The notes under the pieces are model-generated. The model worked only from the letters and a program-made list of their open reading frames with translations. It was not told the origin of the DNA and searched no databases. From Drouetiella hepatica Uher 2000/2452 (GTDB taxonomy: Bacteria; Cyanobacteriota; Cyanobacteriia; Elainellales; Elainellaceae), in assembly GCA_019359505.1 (NCBI GenBank), contig JAHHHD010000025.1, positions 1-64,000 of the forward strand: a stretch of DNA of 64,000 nt. Direction: 5' to 3'. Both the position numbers and the translations under genes were made by a program. This document shows, one piece after another, positions 8,377 through 16,715 of the stretch. The first letter of the stretch is position 1, and each line of letters begins with the position of its first letter.

Positions 8377-9411
8377 ATGATTCGGCTTCTAATATTCGCC
8401 ATATTGACAGCGTTTGCGATCGCCGCCTGCCAGGGCGACTATCCAGCCGTTAATCCTACCCGTCCCTCATCCTCTGGCCTAACCGACTGTCGGATGATTC
8501 GGCATGAGCTAGGCGAAACCGAAGTTTGTGGTCAGCCCCAGAGGATTGTGGCACTGGGTCCCTACGTCCTGGAATCTCTGCTTACCTTGGGTGTTCAGCC
8601 AACCGGATTTGCGGATGACATGATGCTGCATCAGGGAGATTATGACGATCCCAGTCAACAAATTCCTTATCTGGGTCGTCAAATCACTCAGCCGTTGGCC
8701 AATGTTGGCTTATCATCTAGCCCTTCGATCGAAGCCATGCTCAAGATCCAGCCCGATCTGATTTTGGGTACGGGTAGTAATGCCAGCCAGTATGAAACCT
8801 TTTCTAACATGGCTCCCACCTTACTGCTCAAGTGGGCTGATCCGGAAGCGAGTTTGAGGACAATCGCCCAAGCCGTTGAGCGTTCTGATCAAGTTAAACC
8901 CTTGTTGGCAGCAACAAAACGGCGAATTGCGTCGGCTCGTGCTGCCTTTGCCCCACTTGTTGCTAGCCATCCCAAACTGCTCTTGCTCAGTTCAGGTCAA
9001 TTACAGGAAATTAATTTAGGCAACGCTGCTCATGGGCTTTGCAGTTCCCTCATAGAATCGTTAGGATTTCAACTTGTGGCTCCGCCCGGATTCGATAGCT
9101 CTGAAGCCAACTCACTGGTGCCTATTTCTCTAGAAACATTGCCGCAATTGAATGACGCTGACTCAATCATTCTGCTAGGCAGCAATTTTAGCGAACTCAA
9201 GCAATTCAAGGGTGCAGGTGACTTTGAAGAACACCAACTGGCGAATTTAAAGCAGGCATGGCAAAAAAATGCAATTGCCCAATCCTTACAAGCCAGCAAA
9301 TCTGGGCGGGTCTATTTTGTTCCTGCCTATCTCTGTTTGGGATTGCCCGGTTCCATTGGTACCGAGTTATATCTTAAGGAACTTCAAGACCAGCTGTTAA
9401 CTGACTTATGA
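8377..9411 (+). CDS. Iron-siderophore ABC transporter substrate-binding lipoprotein
   Basis: This 344-residue protein of the FecB/BtuF-like periplasmic binding family would carry the ferric siderophore from the receptor to an inner-membrane ABC permease. The N-terminus MIRLLIFAILTAFAIAAC is a lipoprotein signal with the lipobox Cys at residue 18. The first domain shows PQRIVALGPYVLESLLTLGVQPTGFADD and the helix-linking region PDLILGTGSNASQYETFSNMAPTLLL. The second domain ends with the usual GRVYFVPAYLCLG. It lies 25 bp after the receptor gene and overlaps the next gene by four bases (ATGA). No permease or ATPase gene is in the window, so those must be encoded elsewhere or be shared. Confidence 0.9.
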   Translation: MIRLLIFAILTAFAIAACQGDYPAVNPTRPSSSGLTDCRMIRHELGETEVCGQPQRIVALGPYVLESLLTLGVQPTGFADDMMLHQGDYDDPSQQIPYLGRQITQPLANVGLSSSPSIEAMLKIQPDLILGTGSNASQYETFSNMAPTLLLKWADPEASLRTIAQAVERSDQVKPLLAATKRRIASARAAFAPLVASHPKLLLLSSGQLQEINLGNAAHGLCSSLIESLGFQLVAPPGFDSSEANSLVPISLETLPQLNDADSIILLGSNFSELKQFKGAGDFEEHQLANLKQAWQKNAIAQSLQASKSGRVYFVPAYLCLGLPGSIGTELYLKELQDQLLTDL

Positions 9412-10169
9412 CCTTTACTCCCCACATGCTCAATCGTTGGATTAAATGCATCACGCCTAATCCAGATGCAGACCTGCGGTTGTTTTGCTTTCATTACGCA
9501 GGGGGTAATGCATCCGTCTTTCGGACTTGGTCAAATCATATCCTCGATCGTGTCGAAGTTTATTCTATTGAGCTTCCTGGACATGGAACGCGATTAATGG
9601 AGCCAGCATTCGATCGCATACAACCCTTGATTCATGCCTTAAAAACTGCTCTGTCACCCAGCTTGACTCAGCCCTTTGCCTTCTTTGGTCACAGTATGGG
9701 AGCATTGATTAGCTATGAGTTAGGGCAGGCTCTGCGACAGAATCATAATCTGTGCCCTACTCATCTGTTTATATCAGGTCATCGGGCACCCCATATACCC
9801 GATCAAGATTTACCCATCCATGCTTTACCCCAAGCGGAATTTCTGGATACTCTGCGTCGCTATAACGGCACACCGGAAATCATCCTGCAAAATGCTGAAC
9901 TGATGGAGCTACTGCTGCCGACTCTACGGGCTGATTTTGCCTTGGTTGAAACTTATACTCACACGCATCAATTCCCTTTAGATTGCCCCATCACGGTATT
10001 TGGTGGCTTGCAGGACTGGAAAACGAGCATCAATGATTTAGAAGCTTGGCGCGGATACACCCGTGCGACCTTTTCCCTGCAAATGCTTCCAGGCGATCAT
10101 TTTTTCATCCATTCGAGGCAGGCTTCACTTCTGCAAGCGCTTAATGCTGCCATCAGTCGGCACTGCTAG
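9408..10169 (+). CDS. Type II (editing) thioesterase
   Basis: This 253-residue alpha/beta hydrolase of the GrsT/PchC/YbtT type removes wrong acyl groups from carrier domains of NRPS/PKS lines. Seen: FCFHYAGGNASVFRTWSNHI near residue 25, the nucleophile elbow FFGHSMGALISYELG (Ser about residue 95), the acid region PITVFGGLQD and the catalytic His in PGDHFFIHS near the C-terminus. The three form a normal triad. It starts inside the stop of the lipoprotein gene (ATGA), so the two are probably translationally coupled. Its place in the uptake operon, rather than the assembly-line operon, still fits a role for the same metabolite. Confidence 0.9.
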   Translation: MTFTPHMLNRWIKCITPNPDADLRLFCFHYAGGNASVFRTWSNHILDRVEVYSIELPGHGTRLMEPAFDRIQPLIHALKTALSPSLTQPFAFFGHSMGALISYELGQALRQNHNLCPTHLFISGHRAPHIPDQDLPIHALPQAEFLDTLRRYNGTPEIILQNAELMELLLPTLRADFALVETYTHTHQFPLDCPITVFGGLQDWKTSINDLEAWRGYTRATFSLQMLPGDHFFIHSRQASLLQALNAAISRHC

Positions 10170-10188
10170 TCGAACGGTTAACACCTGC

Positions 10189-10324
10189 TTTGTGAGCGTG
10201 TGGAGCGCGCCCACAAAAATGTTCTAAGCGTAATGGATACAGTTCTAAAGCCTAATTTTTCCCGCGCAGTGCGCGGGAAAAATTAGGCTTTAGAGTTTTA
10301 GGGCGCGCTCTGCACGCCCTAAAA
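10189..10324. repeat. Cluster of three palindromes between convergence-free genes
   Basis: Three hairpins follow one another in the 246-bp gap after the thioesterase gene. The first is imperfect (TTTGTG at 10189-10194 with CACAAA at 10212-10217, centre GTGGAGCGCGCC). The second is perfect, with 24-bp arms 10245-10268 and 10270-10293 around a single G (outer arm CTAAAGCCTAATTTTTCC). The third has 10-bp arms TTTTAGGGCG at 10296-10305 and CGCCCTAAAA at 10315-10324, with centre CGCTCTGCA. The centres share a GGAGCGC-like or GAGCGC-like core (either strand) with the repeats at 4578 and 60661. The block may also end the receptor operon transcript. Confidence 0.75.
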
Positions 10325-10415
10325 ACCATTGATGATCAACAGAGATTTGCTATAAAGCGTCAATCGTACTGTAGACTAATAAGAATTAATTGCAACTAGC
10401 TGGAACAGACTCTGA

Positions 10416-11471
10416 ATGAAAATTGCGATTCCTTCAGCAAGCAGGACAAACATACTGACAACAGCAGAGTTAGACGCTCTGTTTGAGCAAGCTCAGCAGC
10501 AGGGCGAATCGATTTTCCAACGAACAGCGTCAGAAGTGAGAGTTAATCTGCCGAAACAGCTTGGGTCTGGAGGCGATCGCATCATTCACCTGCGAGGGGG
10601 GCTAACCCTGCATATTCGCAACGGCAAACTCTGGGAAACAACCCAGATGGAGCAACAGCATGCGCCTGTCTTTCCCTTGACTGCCAAGTTTTATCTGTCT
10701 GGCTCTTCTAGAGTGCAGACTCAAGGGATTTCAGGAATTCAGTCCGATTACGAAGAAGTAGCAGGGTGTCATTATCTCTACCACTTACCTGATGTAAAAG
10801 AGATTGAAGAATGGCAAGCTCATGAACTTAATCAGGTGGTGATGATCTATGCCGAGGTCGATTACTTTCGATCCTTCAATTGGGCTGGCAATGATTTACC
10901 TAGACCGTTGCAGGCACTCATGCAGTCCAATGTGATTCAACGGTTTCACCAATCGTTAGGAAAGACTACGCTCTCTATGCAGCAAGTCCTTCAGCAGATT
11001 ATCCACTGTCCGTATCAGGGCATCATGCAACAGCTTTATCTAGAGGGTAAAGCCTTAGAATTATTGACACTTCAATTTGCCCATTGGACTGCAACAGATC
11101 GCTCTACCGAACTCAGTTTATCTAGAGAAGCCCTATTGCGTTCAGATGATATTGAGCAGCTTCACCATGCCAGAGAAATTCTCATTCAACACTCTACCCA
11201 GCCCCCTTCACTGATTGAATTAGCCCGTCAAGTTGGCATCAACGATCGTAAGCTCAAGCAAGGGTTTCGTCAGCTGTTTGGCACCACTGTATTTGGGTAT
11301 TTGCACGACTATCGGATGCAGCAGGCTAAACAGTTGCTGCACGACTCAGATCTTTCGATTGCGGCGATCGCAACCACCATTGGCTATAGCAATCCAGAGG
11401 CATTCAGCACTGCTTTCCGGCGCAAATTTGCTGTGAGTCCAAAAGCCTATCAGCTCAGTCAGCGCTTCTAG
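10416..11471 (+). CDS. AraC family transcriptional regulator, PchR-like
   Basis: This 351-residue regulator has the build of PchR, the AraC-type activator that senses intracellular ferric siderophore. The N-terminal ligand domain (about 1-240) contains GGLTLHIRNGKLWETTQ. The C-terminal 90 residues carry two helix-turn-helix motifs (LIELARQVGINDRKLKQGFRQ and then LSIAAIATTIGYSNPEAFSTAF followed by KFAVSPKAYQ). It sits alone on plus between the uptake operon and the assembly-line operon. It is the obvious candidate to bind the tandem CAAAGAAAA repeats found before three operons here. I see no such repeat before its own start, so autoregulation is not apparent. The sensing ligand is inferred. 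Confidence 0.88.
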   Translation: MKIAIPSASRTNILTTAELDALFEQAQQQGESIFQRTASEVRVNLPKQLGSGGDRIIHLRGGLTLHIRNGKLWETTQMEQQHAPVFPLTAKFYLSGSSRVQTQGISGIQSDYEEVAGCHYLYHLPDVKEIEEWQAHELNQVVMIYAEVDYFRSFNWAGNDLPRPLQALMQSNVIQRFHQSLGKTTLSMQQVLQQIIHCPYQGIMQQLYLEGKALELLTLQFAHWTATDRSTELSLSREALLRSDDIEQLHHAREILIQHSTQPPSLIELARQVGINDRKLKQGFRQLFGTTVFGYLHDYRMQQAKQLLHDSDLSIAAIATTIGYSNPEAFSTAFRRKFAVSPKAYQLSQRF

Positions 11472-11479
11472 CGACAAAA

Positions 11480-11573
11480 GTCCGCTTTGCAAAGGAAAAA
11501 GTCCACTTTACAAAGAAAACCCTGGCTTCAGCCCCCTATTATTTTCATGTCACTATTTGCAAAAGATTCTTGA
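11480..11573 (+). promoter_or_regulatory. Promoter of the assembly-line operon: tandem activator repeat, -10, dyad
   Basis: Direct repeats GTCCGCTTTGCAAAGGAAAA and GTCCACTTTACAAAGAAAA (from 11480 and 11501) have a 21-bp period. The -10-like TATTAT (11537-11542) starts 17 bp after the second repeat. The dyad TTGCAAA-N3-TTCTTGA (11557-11573) starts 20 bp after the first base of the -10. A further stem, ACTAATC/GATTAGT (arms 11576-11582 and 11588-11594), lies in the leader, which is about 130 nt long before the ATG at 11677. Confidence 0.78.
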
Positions 11574-11676
11574 TTACTAATCTCCATGATTAGTTCACAG
11601 CTAACCTGAGCGGCTACTGCCCCCTAAGTTAAACCTTCTACAAGATTTTTTTACCACCCTTCATCGGAGTGATCGC

Positions 11677-13185
11677 ATGACGGGTTCCGCCGTTGGTATT
11701 TGTTCGCTGGCTGTCAGCTTTCCAAGCGTGATTCGGACAAACGAGTATTGGTACGAAACGTTTCCAGAGCTGGCTAACGCTCAGGCTAAAAGAGTTCGCT
11801 CATCCAAAACTCGGTCTTCCTACAGCAATCCTGAGCTTGATATCTGGTCACAGGAAGTAGCGCCTTACTTAAATGATCCGTTCCGGGGCAATGTTGAGCG
11901 ACGAATTTTGGCTGAAGCGGAGTCACCCCTGATGCTGGAGTGCTGTGCCGCTCAAGACGCGCTGGCGGCAGCGAACCTTTGCCCTGACGACATTGAGCTG
12001 GCGATCGCTAGCACCCTCTTTTCAGAGCTTGGCGGCAACGCGCCCTATCTTGCCCGCCAGTTGGGATTACGCTGTCCTGCCTGGAATCTGGAATCTACCT
12101 GTTCGAGTGCGTTAGTTGCTCTGCAAACTGCCCATCGCTTGGTGCAGGCAGGAGAGTATCGTAATGCGCTAGTGGTGGTTTCACAATTTGGCTCTCGTGC
12201 GGTAGATGAAGCCGATACCCTCTCTTGGTCGATGGGAGACGGGGTGGGGGCATTGGTGGTCAGTTCGCTCCAGCCCAATCAGGGCATTTTGAGTATCTCT
12301 CTCATCAGCACCCGTGAGACGTGCGGGGCTTACGCGCATGAGCTAGTTGCCGATGCCCAAGGCGTGCCTCGGATGCGGACTCGAACGGGGGAGAATGCCA
12401 GTGCGATCGCTGAAACTGCCGTAGCGTTTGTCCGCACCTGCTGCGAAGAGGCCGTCAAAAAGGCGGGCGTTCAGCTTGATCAAATCGACTTTTTTGCCTT
12501 TAATACGCCCACAGCCTGGTACGCCAGCGTCTGTGCTCGATCCTTGGGGATCGATCCAGCCCGGACGATCAACCTTTATCCGCGATACGCCAATGTGGGG
12601 GCGGTTTTGCCGATCGCCAATCTCTACCACGCGGCTGCATCAGGCAAACTGCGCGAAAACGACCTCGTTCTCGTTTACACGAATGGTGCAGGGGCAACGG
12701 CTGGCGCTACCGTGATGCGTTGGGGAAAAGCGGGATTAGGGACAATGCCTGCGCCGCCTCTGCGCGTTACCGCAGAGCAAGAAAAGGTGCTTTGCGCCGG
12801 GGCAGATGTAGCAGAAAAATCTTTCGATTCAGGCATACTCTCTAGAGAAGAACTGCTAAAGGCTGAGCCAACGCAAAGACAGCAGAGGCTAGAAGCCTAT
12901 CTTCTGAACTGGCTGGCAACCTCGTTGCAACTCCCCCCAACTCAGCTCACGTCTCAACAATCTTTTGCTACATTGCTGGACTCCTTACTGGCACTAACGC
13001 TGAAAAGCCGGATTGAAACAGATCTACAGGTGCAAGTACCAATGGAACAGTTCTTTGGTGAAACCACGATCGCCCAGTTTGCAGAACGAGTCCTTAACCA
13101 GTTGATCTTAGCCAGCTTAACTGCACCGAATTCAAGTTCTACTGCCGATACTCCCGCAGAATACCGAGAAACATTGAGTCTGTAA
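11677..13185 (+). CDS. KAS III-like protein fused to a C-terminal acyl carrier domain
   Basis: This 502-residue protein opens the biosynthetic operon. Residues 1-360 are a FabH/KAS III-like thiolase fold with the nucleophile in ESTCSSALVALQTAH (Cys about 145). The second conserved site, normally PHQAN with a catalytic His, reads FAFNTPTAW: His is replaced by Asn. The third, RHGNTSAAS in FabH, reads RYANVGAVL and keeps its Asn. Residues about 405-480 form a carrier domain with LLDSLLALTLKSRIE (phosphopantetheine Ser). Known His-altered KAS III relatives act as acyltransferases rather than condensing enzymes. Here it may load or transfer the starter acyl group to the Cy-A-PCP protein whose gene starts 2 bases after its stop; that is inference. 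Confidence 0.82.
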   Translation: MTGSAVGICSLAVSFPSVIRTNEYWYETFPELANAQAKRVRSSKTRSSYSNPELDIWSQEVAPYLNDPFRGNVERRILAEAESPLMLECCAAQDALAAANLCPDDIELAIASTLFSELGGNAPYLARQLGLRCPAWNLESTCSSALVALQTAHRLVQAGEYRNALVVVSQFGSRAVDEADTLSWSMGDGVGALVVSSLQPNQGILSISLISTRETCGAYAHELVADAQGVPRMRTRTGENASAIAETAVAFVRTCCEEAVKKAGVQLDQIDFFAFNTPTAWYASVCARSLGIDPARTINLYPRYANVGAVLPIANLYHAAASGKLRENDLVLVYTNGAGATAGATVMRWGKAGLGTMPAPPLRVTAEQEKVLCAGADVAEKSFDSGILSREELLKAEPTQRQQRLEAYLLNWLATSLQLPPTQLTSQQSFATLLDSLLALTLKSRIETDLQVQVPMEQFFGETTIAQFAERVLNQLILASLTAPNSSSTADTPAEYRETLSL

Positions 13186-13186
13186 T

Positions 13187-16100
13187 ATGGAACTACATTC
13201 ACTGTTAACGACTCTCTCTAGCAACGGTGTCAAACTTGCTGTCAACGGCAATTCACTGGAGGTTGACGCTCCGCAAGGCGCGATCACCTCCGAACTGCGC
13301 TGCGCACTCGCTGAGCATAAGGCAGAGATTATCCAGTTGTTAAACAGTCAGGTTGGCAGTGGAGCCGCCCTTCCAAGCCTCACGCCCTTGTCTGAATCAC
13401 GCTATGAACCGTTTCCCCTAACGGATATGCAATATGCCTTCTGGGTCGGAAGGAGCGGCGTATTGGAGTTAGGAGAAGTTGCCAATCATGGCTATTACGA
13501 AATTGAAGGACAGAACTTAGACCTGGAGCGACTGAATGCCGCACTGCAAACGCTGATCGATCGCCATGATATGCTGCGGGCGATCGTCCTAACAGATGGT
13601 CAGCAACAGGTGCAAAAGACCGTACCGCCTTATCAAATGCAGGTGTCCGATCTGAGAGGAAAGGCGGAAAATCAGGTTCGCCAAACGCTGGAAGAAATTC
13701 GCGATCGCCTCTCTCATCAGGTGGTGCCTGCTGATCAGTGGCCGCTGTTTGAATTTTGTGCAACGCGCCTGGATGGAGACAGGGTGCGACTGCATATTAG
13801 CTACGATTTGCAGGTGTTTGATGCCTGGAGTTTGTTCCGTCTGTTTGATGAATGGGCGCAATTATACACGCATCCGGATGCACAGCCTGAAACGATATTA
13901 CCCCCATTAGAACTCTCGTTCCGCGACTATGTGCTGGCTGAGCAAGCGCTGCAAGCCACGGAACTGTATGCGCGATCGCAGGCATACTGGCTGAGCCGTT
14001 TGGATACTTTACCTGCCGCTCCCGATTTACCGCTGGCTAAACACCCTAAAGATCTGAAGCAGCATCGGAGTCAGCGCTACGAAGCTCGATTAGAACAAAC
14101 CGATTGGCAGCAGTTGAAGCAGCGATCGGCACAAATGGGCTTAACGCCCTCTGCACTATTGCTAGCAGCTTTTGCCGAAATCCTGGCGGCTTGGAGCAAG
14201 CACCCACAATTTACAATCAATCTTGCCCTGTTCAATCGGCTGCCCCTGCATCCGCAAGTCAACTCCCTGATTGGCGATTTCACCTCCGTCACGCTCTTAG
14301 CGATCGATCATTCCACTCCCGCCTCTTTTAGAGATCGAGCTATTCGTCTCCAGAAGCAGCTTTGGCAAGATTTAGAACACCGATACTTTAGTGGGGTGCG
14401 GGTGATCCGAGAGCTTGCTCGGAAACAAGGCACGCCGCCAAGTGCGATGCCAATCATTTTCACGAGTACGCTGGGCTTCCGCTCTCTGGGACAGGAAACC
14501 CTAACCTTTAGCCACTTTGGCGAGAGGGTCTATGGCATTAGCCAAGCCTCTCAAGCCTGGATGGATGTGCAAGTTTGGGAGGAGAAAGAGACGCTGACCT
14601 TTAATTGGGATGTGGTAGAGGGATTATTCCCAGAGGGGCTAATTGATGCCATGTTTGAGTCCTATGGGCGGCTTCTCAAGCAGCTCGCCCACACTGAATC
14701 TAGCTGGGTAGAAACAACGCGCTCCCTCCTGCCTCCAGCTCAACGGTTGCAACGAGAGGCAGTCAACGCGACAGATGCACCTATTCCAGATACACTCTTA
14801 CATGATTTATTTATAGAGCAAGTTCCTATTCACGCAAACGATCCGGCAGTCATCACCTCGCAATGCATCTTGACGTATCAAGAATTGTCCGATCGCGCTA
14901 ACCAAGTCGGACATCGATTGCGTCAGTTGGGAGTTGTTCCTAATCAAGGGGTGGCGATCGTCATGGAGAAAGGATGGGAGCAAATCGTTGCCGTCCTGGG
15001 TATTTTGGCCTCTGGAGCCGCCTACGTGCCCCTTGATCCCACCTTGCCACAGGAACGTCTAAGATATCTTCTAGAGAATAGTCAGGCGACGATCGTTCTG
15101 ACTCAATCTCGACTGGTAAAAAAACTGAAGTTACCTGAAGGCGTTCACTGCCTATGCGTCGATGCTGGTGACTTCGATCGGCAGAGTGTAGAACCGCTCT
15201 CGTCTGTCCAATCTGCTGATGACTTAGCCTATGTCATTTACACTTCCGGTTCTACGGGCAATCCCAAAGGCGTGATGATCACCCATCGCAATGTGGCGAA
15301 TGTCGTGGTTCACACTAACCAACGCTTTCAGGTGAATGCCCAAGATCGAATTCTGGCTCTGACCGCACTGCATCACGATCTATCGGTGTACGACATCTTT
15401 GGTTTGCTGAGCGCGGGGGGTGCGATCGTCATGCCCGACGCGGATGCTGTCAAAGACCCTAGCCACTGGGCAGCCTGGATGGAACGCGAACAGGTGACGC
15501 TGTGGAACTCCGTTCCCGCTCTCATGGAGATGCTGGTAGACCAGGCTGAAGAACAGGCGATCGACCTCCCCAACAGTCTGCGGTTAACGATCTTAGGAGG
15601 TGATTGGCTACCCGTTTCCTTACCCGATCGCCTCAGAAAGTTAGTGCCTACTACGCAAATCCTCAGCATTGGCGGACCAACGGAAACCACCATTTGGAAT
15701 ATTGGATATTTGATCGAACAGGTTGACCCAGCGTGGAAGAGTATTCCCTATGGTCAGCCGATGGCAAACTCAAAATATTACATTTTGAATGACGCTCTAG
15801 AAGACTGTCCGGTTTGGATTCCTGGTCAGATGTACTGTGCCGGAGTGCAGGTGGCAAAAGGCTATTGGCGCGATCAAGAAAAGACTCGCGCTCAGTTTAT
15901 CACCCATCCTCACACGGGAGAGCGACTCTACCGCACGGGAGATTTAGGTCGTTATTTGCCCGATGGACAGATCGAATTTTGGGGACGCGTCGATTTCCAA
16001 ATCAAGATTCGGGGACAGCGGATTGAGGCGGGTGAAATTGAGGCAACTTTGACCCAGCATCCGCAGGTGCGATCGGCGATTGTTGCTGTGACGCCACATC

Positions 16101-16669
16101 CTGATCGGCTAGTCGCCTATGTGGTGACTAATTCTGAATCCACCACTTCCCAATTCATCGCTAACCCTGAAGAACTCAAGCAGTTCCTCCATCAGAAGTT
16201 GCCTGCTCATATGGTGCCATCGGCGTTTGTGTTTTTGGACGCATTCCCGCTATCAACCAATGGCAAAGTCGATCGCAATGAATTACTCCTGCACGACGCT
16301 CAAATTCACGCCGTAGAGGCGACATATATTGCCCCTAACAATGAACTGGAGCAAACGGTGGTCGCCATCTTTCAAGACATTCTGGAACTATCCAAAGTAG
16401 GCGTTAATGATAACTTCTTTGATATGGGAGGAAACTCATTATTGCTGGCGAAAGTGTATCGATCGCTTCTCAACGCATTACCAGATGAAACAACGTCAAT
16501 TTCGCTGATCGATTTATTTCATTACCCAACGGTGAAAACATTAGCTCAGCGCCTCAATCAAGATCAATCTGCTCCTGTGTTCATGCAGCCGATCGCCGAT
16601 AGAGAACAAAAGTTAGCCCAAGGAAAAGATCGTCTCAAACAGCGCCTGAAACAATCCAAGCAGACCTAA
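13187..16669 (+). CDS. NRPS: docking-Cy-A(Cys)-PCP, thiazoline-forming module
   Basis: 1160 residues. Residues 1-52 are a TubC-type N-terminal docking domain. The heterocyclisation domain (about 65-500) has the Cy motif DLQVFDAWS with Asp207 and Asp212 in place of HHxxxDG. The adenylation domain (about 535-1000) shows YTSGSTGNPKG near 685, HHDLSVYDIFG, LWNSVPALMEM and GGPTETTIWN; the specificity positions start D-L-Y-N, matching the cysteine code. The PCP has GGNSLL with Ser1084. Together these add Cys to the starter acyl group and cyclise it to a thiazoline, as PchE or the yersiniabactin HMWP2 do. No epimerase- or reductase-like insert is seen. The start ATG is 2 bases after the preceding stop. 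Confidence 0.92.
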   Translation: MELHSLLTTLSSNGVKLAVNGNSLEVDAPQGAITSELRCALAEHKAEIIQLLNSQVGSGAALPSLTPLSESRYEPFPLTDMQYAFWVGRSGVLELGEVANHGYYEIEGQNLDLERLNAALQTLIDRHDMLRAIVLTDGQQQVQKTVPPYQMQVSDLRGKAENQVRQTLEEIRDRLSHQVVPADQWPLFEFCATRLDGDRVRLHISYDLQVFDAWSLFRLFDEWAQLYTHPDAQPETILPPLELSFRDYVLAEQALQATELYARSQAYWLSRLDTLPAAPDLPLAKHPKDLKQHRSQRYEARLEQTDWQQLKQRSAQMGLTPSALLLAAFAEILAAWSKHPQFTINLALFNRLPLHPQVNSLIGDFTSVTLLAIDHSTPASFRDRAIRLQKQLWQDLEHRYFSGVRVIRELARKQGTPPSAMPIIFTSTLGFRSLGQETLTFSHFGERVYGISQASQAWMDVQVWEEKETLTFNWDVVEGLFPEGLIDAMFESYGRLLKQLAHTESSWVETTRSLLPPAQRLQREAVNATDAPIPDTLLHDLFIEQVPIHANDPAVITSQCILTYQELSDRANQVGHRLRQLGVVPNQGVAIVMEKGWEQIVAVLGILASGAAYVPLDPTLPQERLRYLLENSQATIVLTQSRLVKKLKLPEGVHCLCVDAGDFDRQSVEPLSSVQSADDLAYVIYTSGSTGNPKGVMITHRNVANVVVHTNQRFQVNAQDRILALTALHHDLSVYDIFGLLSAGGAIVMPDADAVKDPSHWAAWMEREQVTLWNSVPALMEMLVDQAEEQAIDLPNSLRLTILGGDWLPVSLPDRLRKLVPTTQILSIGGPTETTIWNIGYLIEQVDPAWKSIPYGQPMANSKYYILNDALEDCPVWIPGQMYCAGVQVAKGYWRDQEKTRAQFITHPHTGERLYRTGDLGRYLPDGQIEFWGRVDFQIKIRGQRIEAGEIEATLTQHPQVRSAIVAVTPHPDRLVAYVVTNSESTTSQFIANPEELKQFLHQKLPAHMVPSAFVFLDAFPLSTNGKVDRNELLLHDAQIHAVEATYIAPNNELEQTVVAIFQDILELSKVGVNDNFFDMGGNSLLLAKVYRSLLNALPDETTSISLIDLFHYPTVKTLAQRLNQDQSAPVFMQPIADREQKLAQGKDRLKQRLKQSKQT

Positions 16670-16715
16670 ATTTCTTAAGAATTGCATAGTCTAAGCAGTA
16701 TCAAAGAGTTTGTGG

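Noticed and set aside
16710-16715. TTG start of the PKS gene
   Set aside because: An ATG lies two codons later and starts equally well before the KS domain.
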